Shown: one piece after another, positions 10,380 through 19,507 of the stretch
Numbering within the stretch: position 1 is the stretch's first letter
How the letters are laid out: each line of letters opens with the position of its first letter
DNA from: Takakia lepidozioides
Taxonomy: Eukaryota; Streptophyta; Takakiopsida; Takakiales; Takakiaceae
DNA length: 64,000 nt
Direction of reading: 5' to 3'
Assembly (NCBI GenBank): GCA_030704615.1
Contig: CM060731.1
Location: forward strand, 50,220,001 to 50,284,000
Notes under the pieces: model-generated
Databases searched by the model: none
Told to the model about the DNA's origin: nothing
Seen by the model: the letters and a program-made list of their open reading frames with translations, nothing else
Translations under genes and position numbers: made by a program

Positions 10380-11904
10380 TGGTAATTTCCACTTTGGACT
10401 GGCATATCACTTCAGCCAATGTCCCTTCCTTACCCTGCACTTCTGCAGCTTCCCTCTTTCCTTCTTCCTCACTGACCTCTTCTTCTCCTTCAGAGTCTGA
10501 GGAGTCTACCATGGGAATATCAGTACTCTTCTGCATTTCCCGTATGGTATCCGCCACTTCCTTGTGCAGTTCCTTCTCATCTCTCCAAGCCTCATCATCT
10601 TCAGGCACATCACTGCCATCTTCATTATCATCAACTTCATATTCCACTGGAGGTACTATTTTGGCTCTGCTTCTTGTTACTATCATTGTACTCACTTCCG
10701 GTACAATACATGGCCTAACCATGTGGGCTGCCACTACTGGCCCCTCATTCCCAGGAGCTCTCATCTCATTCTGGTGTCTGATCCAGAATGGACAAGCCGC
10801 CTTACGATGTCCTGTCTGATTACAATAGTAACACAGTTCTTCTCCATTGGGTCCTCGCCCTTGGTCTGCTCTGGGATTATTTCTGTAATCCTGATTCCCT
10901 GGCTGGTAATTCCCTCTTGGATTACCCTAATAGCCACCCCTGGGATGTCCCTGGTAATTCCCTCTTGGATTACCTCTCCTTTCCATGCCATTGTTATAAC
11001 CACCTGTCCTACCATAGTGGTCTTGATCATTGTTTCTTCTTGGCTGGGGTTGCACTTGATGCACCCTTACTTGCCTAGGCTCTCTTACTGCTGTTCTTCT
11101 GTTGTAGTAACAATTCTCTGTAGAATGGTTATCCATTTTACAGATAGTGCAGTGTTTTCTCCTTCATGTGGCATTCAGTAGTGGTGTGGCCTTCATTCTG
11201 GCATTTTGCACACCAAACACCCTTCCTCCAATGTGTTGCAGCCTCTGTGGCATATTTTTTCAAGATTTCTTCTAATCTCTTCTCATAATTTTCCCTCTTC
11301 ATCTTTTCCTTCTTTTTACTCTTCTTCTTATGCTCCATCTCCTCTTCTTCTTCTGACTCATCCTCAGAGTCCTCTTCATCTCTTTTCTCCTTCCTGAGCA
11401 TTCCCAACTGCTCAATTCTGTTTGCTGTTTCAAATGCCTCCTCCACTGTATTGTGGGGTAACATGTCTACTTTCTTTGCAACTCTGGCCTTAGTCCATTC
11501 ACAAACCAAGCCTTCTGCAATCCTGGTGCTGGTATAGCAGCCAACTTTTTCATCATCAACTCCATTTTCTCCATATACTCTTCAACAGTTTCATGCTTCT
11601 TCTGCTTCAGCTGCTGTAAACTCCCATACACTTCATCCTCAGTTTTACTGGTCCTGAACCTATTTCGGAACGCTGTACTCAAGCCATTCCAAGTTAGGAA
11701 ATGATTATCAGGGAATCTTGCATACCATTCACTGGCTTTCTTTATAAGTGAACACGGAAACAGTCTCATCTTGGCATCATCGCCATTCTCATTGTTCACT
11801 ATACACATGTGCTCAAATTGGCTAATGTGTACATCAGGATCCCCTTTCCCTGAATATATCGGAAAAGGTGGTTTAGCCCGTGTTGGTTGTAACGCCATCT
11901 GCAA
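10345..11904 (-). pseudogene. Element A Gag: capsid domain and three CCHC zinc knuckles
   Basis: The frame 11904-11467 carries a Retrotrans_gag-like capsid (FPIYSGKGDPDVHISQFEH, KKASEWYARFPDNHF, EDEVYGSLQQLKQ). A one-base shift near 11500 continues as an acidic/lysine-rich coiled region and the knuckle CAKCQNEGHTTTEC. Two further CX2CX4HX4C knuckles follow in other frames: CTICKMDNHSTENC (about 11150) and CYYCNQTGHRKAAC (about 10810). A Gly/Arg/Asn-rich stretch and an acidic tail separate these from protease. Three knuckles is more than the usual one or two. Confidence 0.8.
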
Positions 11905-12264
11905 CCCTACACTCTGCCCCCTGACAGTTGTTGGCCTTTTGGCTGATGCTGGTCCTTGTGGACCTGTAGTATTTGTGGTGGTTCTTCCACCAATTACTGG
12001 CCCCTGAACCCTTCTGTTCCTGGCCTTTCTATATTCACAGTATTCCCAGCCTCAGTTGCACTACTTTCCACACTCCCTGTCCCCCCAGAGCCAGATCCAG
12101 GTCTTCCGCCTGATCCCTCTGAGCCGACACCTTCGTTGGCATGTGATCCAAGTGCTCAACTTGATCCAGGTCCAACGGGTTGGGATGTCCTGGTTGTAGT
12201 CTCAACCTCAGCTGCTGGGTCTACTTCTTCATATTCTTCCTCTTCCAATTTCTTCTCTCTGTTT

Positions 12265-12717
12265 TCATCCTCCAAGTTCTGCCCTTGGTTTTTCTTCTTC
12301 TTCACTCATGTAACTATTTTGTAATAATGTTGGAGAGTTTGAACTCTCCGCTGGTTCTGCATCCTCCTCTTCTGCTCCCGAAACTGGAGTTCCTGCTCTT
12401 GGTGTTCTATGCCAACTCTTATCAAAGATTTCTGCCAAATCTTTTATCCAGGGATGTACCTCAGATCTTCCACCTGGTGGTTGATCTTCTTCCTCTGCCA
12501 AGTCCCTTAATCTTTCTTGCAAAGAAAAAGAAGGTGTGGTATCCAACTCTAGCTCCTTTGGTGTAGGTGATGTACTCCCTGATCTCAATGGTGTGAGAGG
12601 TCCAGATGATTCCCCAATGTCTATTCCTCTCTCCCACAGGTATGGATAATGAGCTTTCAGATAACTTTCTCTTTTTGCTGAATATCTTTGGAGTCTAGCT
12701 TCTCTTTCATCACTCAT
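12265..12717 (-). CDS. Element A ORF2 (150 aa, unknown)
   Basis: Starts at an ATG 22 nt downstream of the ORF1 stop. Its N-terminus is basic (SDEREARLQRYSAKRES) and the rest is acidic and Pro/Glu-rich. It precedes Gag and may be its N-terminal extension. The first ~37 codons are also present in copy C (43094-43205) before that copy breaks off. Not recognised. Confidence 0.45.
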   Translation of the reverse strand: MSDEREARLQRYSAKRESYLKAHYPYLWERGIDIGESSGPLTPLRSGSTSPTPKELELDTTPSFSLQERLRDLAEEEDQPPGGRSEVHPWIKDLAEIFDKSWHRTPRAGTPVSGAEEEDAEPAESSNSPTLLQNSYMSEEEEKPRAELGG

Positions 12718-12738
12718 GTCCCATATCTTTCATTTCTT

Positions 12739-13434
12739 TTAGTGTGGCAACAACCAAAATTCTCTCCTGTAGTATCTCTCATATATGCCTGGGTTTCTTT
12801 CCAGCTTCAATGTACCTCTGACTATACTGGAAGTCTCCGTTACCATATAACCATATGGTAAACAAGTCGGAAAAGCTGTTCTTGGTGTAAGTTTGATCCA
12901 CAAGATATCCTTTGGAATCCAATTCTTTACCAATACAAGCTCCTCATGCATATGAGTGTAAACATTCACTTTCCTTTCCTCCCAGCTTTCAAACTCTACC
13001 CGCTTAATAGATAGTAAGGCTATCACATAAACCAATGTTGGTAACCACCGTGCTCTTCCTCTACAGGCTACCTGATAAATCTTTATCACTCCTTTCTCCA
13101 GACCCCATTCCGGATCAGCATCATGCACTCGCTTAAGAATATTTTCTTTACAACCGTCTGGCAATTCCAAGAACCTTTGAAAGAATTGTTTGGACAATCT
13201 TTCTTCCTTCGTTCCACAGGGAATTTGATTCACTTCAAATTCTTTAATCCTCCAACCACCATGATCCCACCAGATGCCTGTCACATCTGGTTGTTCATGA
13301 CTCAGTTCCCCAGTATGGTCGCCAAATGTCTCGCGGCTTTTACTCACCCATCCCTTCGCTATCCGAGGCGGAAACTCCAAGATAGAAGAGTTGGAAATCT
13401 CTAAGTACTCAGCCCGCTCAGAACAATCAGTCAT
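12739..13434 (-). CDS. Element A ORF1 (231 aa), starts inside the LTR and reads through the primer-binding site
   Basis: The ATG at 13434 lies within the 5' LTR (13327-14108). The frame crosses the LTR end and the primer-binding site (13307-13324), then stays open to 12739. Copy C at 42377-43072 has the same 231-aa frame with only about a dozen amino-acid differences and no gap or stop. This suggests past selection on the protein while pol decayed. The sequence is rich in Trp, Arg and Lys (for example IWWDHGGW and ACRGRARWLPTLVYVIALL, a possible short hydrophobic helix). No known domain is recognised. It may be expressed from LTR-initiated transcripts as the first ORF of the genomic RNA. Confidence 0.65.
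   Translation of the reverse strand: MTDCSERAEYLEISNSSILEFPPRIAKGWVSKSRETFGDHTGELSHEQPDVTGIWWDHGGWRIKEFEVNQIPCGTKEERLSKQFFQRFLELPDGCKENILKRVHDADPEWGLEKGVIKIYQVACRGRARWLPTLVYVIALLSIKRVEFESWEERKVNVYTHMHEELVLVKNWIPKDILWIKLTPRTAFPTCLPYGYMVTETSSIVRGTLKLERNPGIYERYYRREFWLLPH
13307..13324 (-). other. Element A primer-binding site
   Basis: On the minus strand TGGCGACCATACTGGGGA begins two bases after the CA end of the 5' LTR. The same sequence follows the LTR of copy C at 42487-42504. It sits inside ORF1. Confidence 0.85.
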
Positions 13435-14108
13435 GACCTACAGCTAGTGTATCATGGGGGTGTTTCCTATTTGTTTTCCTTCCCGCATTCATGTTAGCTA
13501 GTTACCTTACTGCTGGTAATTAAGTATCAGTTTGCTCCATCAACTCATCCATTCATTCCACAGCTTCACTCAGATCCCTCTACACAGTGTGAGTATGAAG
13601 TGTGTTTCAGATTAATATCTATCAAGTATCAGGCTAAAGTCCTGGAGTCTCTAATCTGCTCTACATTATAATTCTACTGCTTGCTATCATTAAGCATCAA
13701 CAGATCCTCCTCCTACTCCGTGCTCTCCATCTTTCTGCTCAGAGATACGCTCTCTCCTCTTTTCCCCCAGTGATGTCCGAAGTCTCCCCCAAGAAGTGCC
13801 CCCCTCTCGTCTCCGCTGCCCGCTTTATCCTTTCCCCCCTGTTCTAACCGTTTTCCTTCACTAACCGTCCTCCGTGAATTACATGTTCCTCGGCAGATGT
13901 TGTTCCCCACAGTCGTTCTATGTCATGATAACCGTTCCCTACGACTGTGACGGCTGTTTCGGGCTGTGTCGGGCTGTGACTGGCTGTGTATGGCTGTGAC
14001 GAGCTGTCTTAAAAAATTAAGGGTACCCCTCAGAACCCATAGAAGTGTCTAAGTCCCAGACTCCACATAACCCATAAAAATGCCTAAGTCCCAGACTGCC
14101 TCCTAACA
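13327..14108 (-). repeat. Element A 5' LTR
   Basis: This 782-bp repeat is paired with 1243-2089 and has TG..CA ends. Its minisatellite (about 13941-14008) is shorter than in the other LTR copies. Confidence 0.92.
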
Positions 14109-14110
14109 AC

Positions 14111-14994
14111 CTCACTGCAAACATGGTGTGCACAATTGGTCCAATCTAAGTTTGCAGCACAGCAATGGTCGTAAGCATGCAACAACTCATGGGTCATAGC
14201 CACGTCCACTTCATCCTGCATCATCAAATGGTTGCTGCATATCACCACCTGCAAAGTAGAGAACCCATCAATATACCGCACCTTGCACTTAATTTACCCC
14301 TGCACATATGACTGCATCTCGTAGGGAGCTTAAGGGAAGAATGTTGCTACAACCAGTTATTCATCGACTGCATTCGACCACATCTTTTGGCAGTCAGGAT
14401 AATAGACACACACAATCTGCTCGTTGTGAATGGCTAAAGAAGTGTTGAAGTCAATGAAACTGTCCACCAAAATGCTTCAGTCGAGAAAGACTTCATCAGA
14501 CAGGTGACGACATTGGAAAGACAAATGGCAGCTGGAATAACTTGCAACAATATGCAGGCATAGTGGAATCAAGAGACTCGCGAATTCCTTTCTTCTTCTT
14601 GCAATCCACTAAGCAAAATTGATCCTATAAACAAGCCTCCAGCTCCAGCAAGCAGTAGGGCAGCAACGAAGTTCTGTGCAATCACCAAAGTAGGAGAGTT
14701 ATCAGGGACGAAGGACAATGGTGGCTATGGATGCCACAAATAGAGGGAGTACAGAAAAGACCTGACCCCATCATCCCGCTTGAAGCCACCACCAACTTGC
14801 ATATCACATACTTCAGATTTGAAGAATTGATCTGCTACAGGATAGCCTGCCTTCTCAAGAGCCTCTCGCATGAACTTCACCATAGGATCTGCATTACAAA
14901 TATCATACTTTACCTGGTTCTTCAGAATGGCATCCCTGGTTATCTCCTTCTTGGTGCTCTGGTCAACATTGTACCTGCTCTTTCGTGAGCTCAA
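14111..14994 (-). CDS. ATP23: ATP23-like mitochondrial inner-membrane metalloprotease (partial, two exons)
   Basis: The upstream exon (low end 14767, high end near 14994) contains DPMVKFMREALEKAGYP, CDMQVGGGF and KRDDG. The second exon (14111-14248) starts after a TTTGCAG acceptor and reads VVICSNHLMMQDEVDVAMTHELLHAYDHCCAANLDWTNCAHHVCSE. HELLHAYD is the HExxH zinc site, and NLDWTNCAHH is diagnostic of peptidase family M76 (ATP23), which matures Atp6 and aids F1Fo ATP synthase assembly. Phase is kept across the 14249-14766 intron. The 3' part is missing: element A is inserted exactly at the exon/donor boundary, and no later exon is seen left of it. The 5' boundary of the upstream exon is uncertain. 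The locus is probably damaged, unless A is spliced out with the intron. Confidence 0.75.
14249..14766 (-). other. Intron of the ATP23-like gene
   Basis: A 518-bp interval between the GGG|GTCAGG donor and the TTTGCAG acceptor, both on the minus strand. No feature is seen inside. Confidence 0.6.
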
Positions 14995-15118
14995 ACTGTT
15001 CGGGGTTCTGTTAGCAGAGAGATGGTCTCCTTAAATCTATCAAGGGAATTGTGTCTGTACCTCTGTTTACCTAACAAATGTTCGACATCGTACCTGCGCT
15101 CTTCGTGAGCTCAAACTG
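14964..15118. repeat. Duplicated ~35-bp segment
   Basis: A segment ending in CGTGAGCTCAAACTG occurs at 14964-14998 and again at 15083-15118, with about 90% identity. On the minus strand both copies carry a CAG|GTAC donor-like site, as if a small exon end had been duplicated upstream of the ATP23-like exon. Confidence 0.6.
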
Positions 15119-16050
15119 ATAGATCCAAGATTGGGGGGAACGAGCGATTGAGCAGGAGCACGATTGAGCTGGAGCGCGGGAGCGATGCACCTAAATTGCG
15201 TGGGGAGGGCGGCGATCCGCGTGGAGCGCTGATTAGGACCGCAATGATTGCTAAATCGGGCAGATTTTTTAATTTAAGCTAGCAGCCGTTAGATCAAATC
15301 GATCTTGACCGTTCAGATTTTTTTCAAGTTGACCGAATGGTTACTTTCTCCTAAAGAGAGGAGGCCCTCTGGAGGCCCCATTCTTTCCCTAATGAACCGC
15401 ATGCTTTATTATAGGTTGCTCTTTACCACCACACTACCTGCTGCTTTCTGCAACACCTCCAAAAAATTAATGTTTTATGATGTGTTTGTGGGCCCTAGTA
15501 GACTGGCTTGCCCCTCAGCTGAGCATACTGAGCCCGCCGGATAGGGGGCGCCCCACCGTCAGGACCCCCTCTCCCACATGCGGGCCCTGCCGCAACCACA
15601 CGTGCCCGCATTGAAGTCGTTATTATCAAACAGTGAGAACCGAAAAATAACCGTCACTATGATGATGATGATGATGATTATTATTATTATTTGCAAAGGG
15701 ATGAAGCCCTGAACTTATTTGAATGGGGAAAAATTAAACCCCAAAGGGGCCATAAAGCATGCACACTAGTTGGCGCGGGATGAACCCAAAGATTATTGAA
15801 TATACTAGAAAAAGCGCCCGGACCGCCCAAGCAACCATAATTATCAATGAGGTCTACCGTCTCGGTCCTTTTAGCCCGCGTGCGTCTGCATGTCTCGAGG
15901 CTCATGCAAACATGATAATAATTAATCTACGTCGAGAGGATTTTGTTCAGACAGAGACAATGATTGCACGTTTACGTGATCACCTGAATATTCCTGGATG
16001 CAACATGGCAAAGATCTTCGACTTTATTTGGTCGTCCAGCGAGAAGGGTA
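15119..16050. other. Unassigned region with a GAT/ATT microsatellite
   Basis: No supported gene. A (GAT)n/(ATT)n tract occurs at about 15660-15690. The 110-codon plus-strand frame at 15759-16088 runs into the MITE and has no recognisable content. Confidence 0.5.
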
Positions 16051-16766
16051 CCGTCCCTGGACAACCGTTTAGGCATTTTTGCGCCTAATAATAAAATCAA
16101 TCAATCAGAAAATTAGGCATGTTTTGAAAACAATTTCTCAAATTAGGCATTTCATGCTATAATTTTTTAGAATTAGGCAAATGAGAAGAGAAAACATCTA
16201 TTTTCTTAAGAATAAAATTACAAAATAGACACCAATGCCCATGGCCCCTTCCAGGCTCCGGCTACCTTTCATTTCCTTTGAAACCCTAAAAATGCGCGAT
16301 GCTCAAGGCTCAAGCTGGTACAAGCAAGCTCTCAATAGCTGAGTTCAATATCTAATAGTCCACACTAGTGTAGGCACGTTGGTACAAGGCTTTGGTACAT
16401 TGGTCATTGGGTAGGCAGGTTCAGGGCTTTGATACAATGGTCCTTGGGGACACTGGTTTTCATAATGGTATGCTGGTGCATGGTGAAACCTCTTACATAA
16501 TGGTACTCTTGAGTTGTGGTAGGCTGGTAGGCTAGTTATTTCCGCACGCGTATATTTGTATTGATTTTTGTTCAAAGAAATTTTGATCTTACTACAAACA
16601 ACATGATGAGAAGAGTCTTGCAAGTTTTTCGGTGGAATTTTTGGGCATTAGGCACTTTGGTCCCATAATCTCCCAACAATTAGGCCAAAATCTGAAAAAA
16701 TTCACAGAATTGATTAGGCACTTTCATTTTGAATTAATTATCGCCTAAACGGTTGTCCAGGGACGG
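16051..16766. mobile_element. MITE with perfect 24-bp terminal inverted repeats and TA duplication
   Basis: The left end CCGTCCCTGGACAACCGTTT (extended by AGGC) at 16051-16074 is repeated inverted at 16743-16766. TA dinucleotides flank both ends (16049-16050, 16767-16768). The 716-bp AT-rich interior has no ORF that looks like a transposase but carries repeated ATTAGGCA motifs near both ends. TA target duplication and non-coding body suggest a Tc1/mariner-related non-autonomous element. Confidence 0.85.
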
Positions 16767-17770
16767 TATGACAATCCCAATTCAATGTTTATAGTTTCCC
16801 AGGAAAAAAGAGAAGAAAAAAGATAGCAATAATCAGCGGAGCAGGAGCGACCGCTGATCGTCTGATAATTAGCGGAGCAGGAGCGGCCCGAGAGTAGATT
16901 CATTTGTATGTGTCATGTGAACTCGCACAAGGTTCGCAGTTTGCAGTCAAAGGTCAAGAGATCAGGGCTACGTTCACAAAGGATTTGGAGCATTGATGGG
17001 GGGGTTGAGCACTTTTGGGTATGCACGACGCCCACACTTTGTGGGTACGTGGCTCCAGACAAGCAAACAGGATGCTTCGAAGCGGGTGCTTGGTGGCGGC
17101 TGCCGGGACTTGGCCTCACTTTCTCACATTGCGTGTGCGAGGAGAAGTGGGGCCCGATTTCTGTGGAAGAAAGTGGGGTGTGATTTCCAGTCAAAATCCT
17201 TGTGGTTAGTCGTGTGGGTGGTGGAGGCAGTTGCATTCGGCACTTTCTGGGTTCCTTTATACGGACTGTACATACGCGTGTTGACGTCGGAGTTGGAACC
17301 ATGTCTAAACAATTTGTACAGGTGCCTCTCTCGAAAATATTACAATTTGCTTCGATGGTTTCGTACATTAGTCCCACACTAGGAACCTTACAATTTTCAA
17401 GAGCTCGGACTCTCATGATTATCCGACGAATCTAGAACTAGTCAAGTTTGAGGCACCACCAGATATCAATACCTGATCTCTTGTTTCGGTTTCTGGCACT
17501 TTGCGAATGCACATCTTGCAGTAGAGGGTTGAACTATCAGGGCTGCAAGTTTCATAGCTTCTGCAAGTTCAAGCAGGATGAGTAATGACTGAGACCCACG
17601 GAAGCCAGGGATCAGTACCGGAACAAGAATCTGACCAGTAGTCTGCCCAATAGCTCTAAAGGGATACTGGGGAACATGATTCATCGCCAAGTATTCGCGG
17701 ATTAGGCCCGGCCTAGAGAGTGTGTGTGAGGTGGAATATCTTCCGTAGCATCATCTGGAACTGTAAGGCG
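16767..17770. other. Upstream region of the fucosyltransferase gene
   Basis: About 1 kb without a recognised gene. It should contain the promoter and 5' leader of the GT37 gene, but no convincing TATA box or initiator could be assigned. Confidence 0.4.
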
Positions 17771-19507
17771 ATGGAATCTCAAAAGTACACAGACTTGAAT
17801 TACAGGCGGTCCATATGGGCTGTAGTTGCACTGCTGATTTTGATGGGTCTGCCCATGATTCACTGGCTTTTGTTGAATTCACCAGCTAGCTCCTACACCG
17901 GGTTCACATCTTCTCTCACTGGTGTTTCTGACCTCAGGGAAGATTATGGATTGCCGAACGTGTCGAATCAGACGGTTGTACAAACTCTCTTCAATGATCT
18001 TAGAGCAGCTGCTGTGAGAGCTAATGGCGGCAAACCAGTGCTCCCGCTGTCCGCAAAGGAAAAGGAGAAATGGCACAGGAAGAATCCTTGTAGGAGTCGC
18101 GCAGAGCTGGAACCGATGTATACCGGGAGAAATTTTGTAGACGATCTGCCTGCCAACCCAGAATGGAAGGCAGTTTTCCGGGAATATGAAATATTACATC
18201 GAGTTTGCACACAGAAAGTCGGAAACCTTGCCCAGTACTTTCTTACCCGGGAGACTATCAGCGGATGCAAATTTGTAGTGGCTGACAGGACAGAAACTGC
18301 CGGGCTGGGCAACAAGATTCTCATAACCACATCTACGTTTCTTTTTGCAGTTTTGACTCAAAGAGTGTTGTTGGTACCTTCATCAAACCTGCTAACCGAT
18401 GTCATGTGCGAACCCTTTGAAGGGTCATCTTGGAAGGTTGATTTGAACGAATCCCGTTTTACGCAGACCTCATGGAATTCGACTGATCAATTTTTGAGAG
18501 CCGTGGATGCAGTGGTCAATAGCAAGAGCAGTACTGCTACGTTACCGAGTAAACTTTACGCCACAGAGGTCACCTCAAATTTCTGGGAACCCCATGTGCG
18601 ATTCTACTGTCCTACAGAGCAGGACTACTTAGCCCATGTTACATGGGTCCATGTTGTTGGCTGTCTCTATTTTCTACCCAAGCTGTTTGCAGTTCCTGTT
18701 TTTCGTCCAACGCTAGAGGGCTTGTTTCCTCGTAGAATGGTGTTCACGCATTTGCTGAGATCGCTGATGCTTCCAGGAGATCCTGTTTGGCGTCGTGTAA
18801 CTCAAGTTCAAGAGGTACACTTACGACATGCAAGCCGCTGTGTTGGAATTCAAGTGCGCTACCGTAATGGCAAATCGCAGTTTGATGAGATGCATGAGAG
18901 AATCAATGCTCGGATCAAGCAGTGTGCCGTGGAGAATGGGATCCTCCCACAGCCGGGGTCTGCATCTGATGAGAACAAGCATCGCAGGAAGTTAAGGGGA
19001 ACCCCTTCTACTCATAATCCTGTACGTGTGATCAATGTGCTAATCGCTTCTCTCTATCAAGACCTCCATGACCTCCTAAGCAATGCCTACCTGCGAAACC
19101 CATCAGCAAATGGAGACGCCGTTGGCATCATCCAGCTGAGTCATGGACAGCACCAATCCTGGTCGCTAGAGGAGGACCAACAAGCACTGACAGAAATTTT
19201 TCTACTAAGCTTCTCGGATGATATCTTTGTGACCCCTCTTTCTACCTTTGGGGGTGTCGCTCACGGATATGGGGCATTGAAGCCATGGTTTATCGAGATC
19301 CGGTCGGACAAAGATATTGGGTGTGTACGTGGGCAGACTGTCGACACTTGTTACCAGTTTCCCCAAGAGAGGCGCTTCTCATGCCCACACGATGCGCAAT
19401 TGAACGGCAAGAACATTTTGAATGAGGTGCCCTACATCAAAGATTGCCTCAATGTGGATGCAGACAACGGGATACAGCTTATCACCTCCTCTCAAAGCAG
19501 GAGGTAA
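17771..19507 (+). CDS. GT37-family fucosyltransferase (578 aa, Golgi type II membrane protein)
   Basis: This predicted alpha-1,2-fucosyltransferase would transfer fucose from GDP-fucose to cell-wall xyloglucan or arabinogalactan-type glycans in the Golgi. The ATG at 17771 gives a short cytosolic tail with YRR, one membrane anchor at about residues 14-34, a stem, then the catalytic domain. Visible GT37 blocks are GLGNKIL, LTQRVLLV with LLTDVMCEPFEGSSWKV, the donor-site motif CVGIQVRYRN, and the C-terminal SFSDDIFVTPLSTFGGVAHG with LKPWFIEI. Length is close to plant FUT proteins (about 500-580 aa). The frame is intact in one exon. The in-frame GTG at 17720 is not needed. Exact acceptor specificity cannot be read from sequence. 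Confidence 0.9.
   Translation: MESQKYTDLNYRRSIWAVVALLILMGLPMIHWLLLNSPASSYTGFTSSLTGVSDLREDYGLPNVSNQTVVQTLFNDLRAAAVRANGGKPVLPLSAKEKEKWHRKNPCRSRAELEPMYTGRNFVDDLPANPEWKAVFREYEILHRVCTQKVGNLAQYFLTRETISGCKFVVADRTETAGLGNKILITTSTFLFAVLTQRVLLVPSSNLLTDVMCEPFEGSSWKVDLNESRFTQTSWNSTDQFLRAVDAVVNSKSSTATLPSKLYATEVTSNFWEPHVRFYCPTEQDYLAHVTWVHVVGCLYFLPKLFAVPVFRPTLEGLFPRRMVFTHLLRSLMLPGDPVWRRVTQVQEVHLRHASRCVGIQVRYRNGKSQFDEMHERINARIKQCAVENGILPQPGSASDENKHRRKLRGTPSTHNPVRVINVLIASLYQDLHDLLSNAYLRNPSANGDAVGIIQLSHGQHQSWSLEEDQQALTEIFLLSFSDDIFVTPLSTFGGVAHGYGALKPWFIEIRSDKDIGCVRGQTVDTCYQFPQERRFSCPHDAQLNGKNILNEVPYIKDCLNVDADNGIQLITSSQSRR

Larger units (their letters stand above)
1243..14108 (-). mobile_element. Element A: complete Ty3/gypsy LTR retrotransposon (Tat/Athila-like)
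   Basis: The 12.9-kb element is bounded by two LTRs (1243-2089 and 13327-14108) with TG..CA ends. It is flanked by the identical 5-bp target duplication ACCTC at 1238-1242 and 14109-14113. A polypurine tract abuts the 3' LTR and a primer-binding site abuts the 5' LTR. Coding order on the minus strand is ORF1, ORF2, gag with three CCHC knuckles, protease, RT, RNase H and integrase, then about 4 kb of extra 3' coding sequence. The FLDD form of the RT active site, the GGCGACC..GGGGA-type primer site and the extra 3' region recall plant Tat/Athila elements. Many frameshifts, stops and a mutated integrase glutamate show that this copy is dead. Confidence 0.9.

Noticed and set aside
15759-16088. 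109-codon plus-strand frame as a gene
   Set aside because: It runs into the inverted end of the MITE and shows no recognisable domain.
17720-17770. Extending the fucosyltransferase start to 17720
   Set aside because: That start is GTG. The ATG at 17771 gives a normal type II membrane topology.
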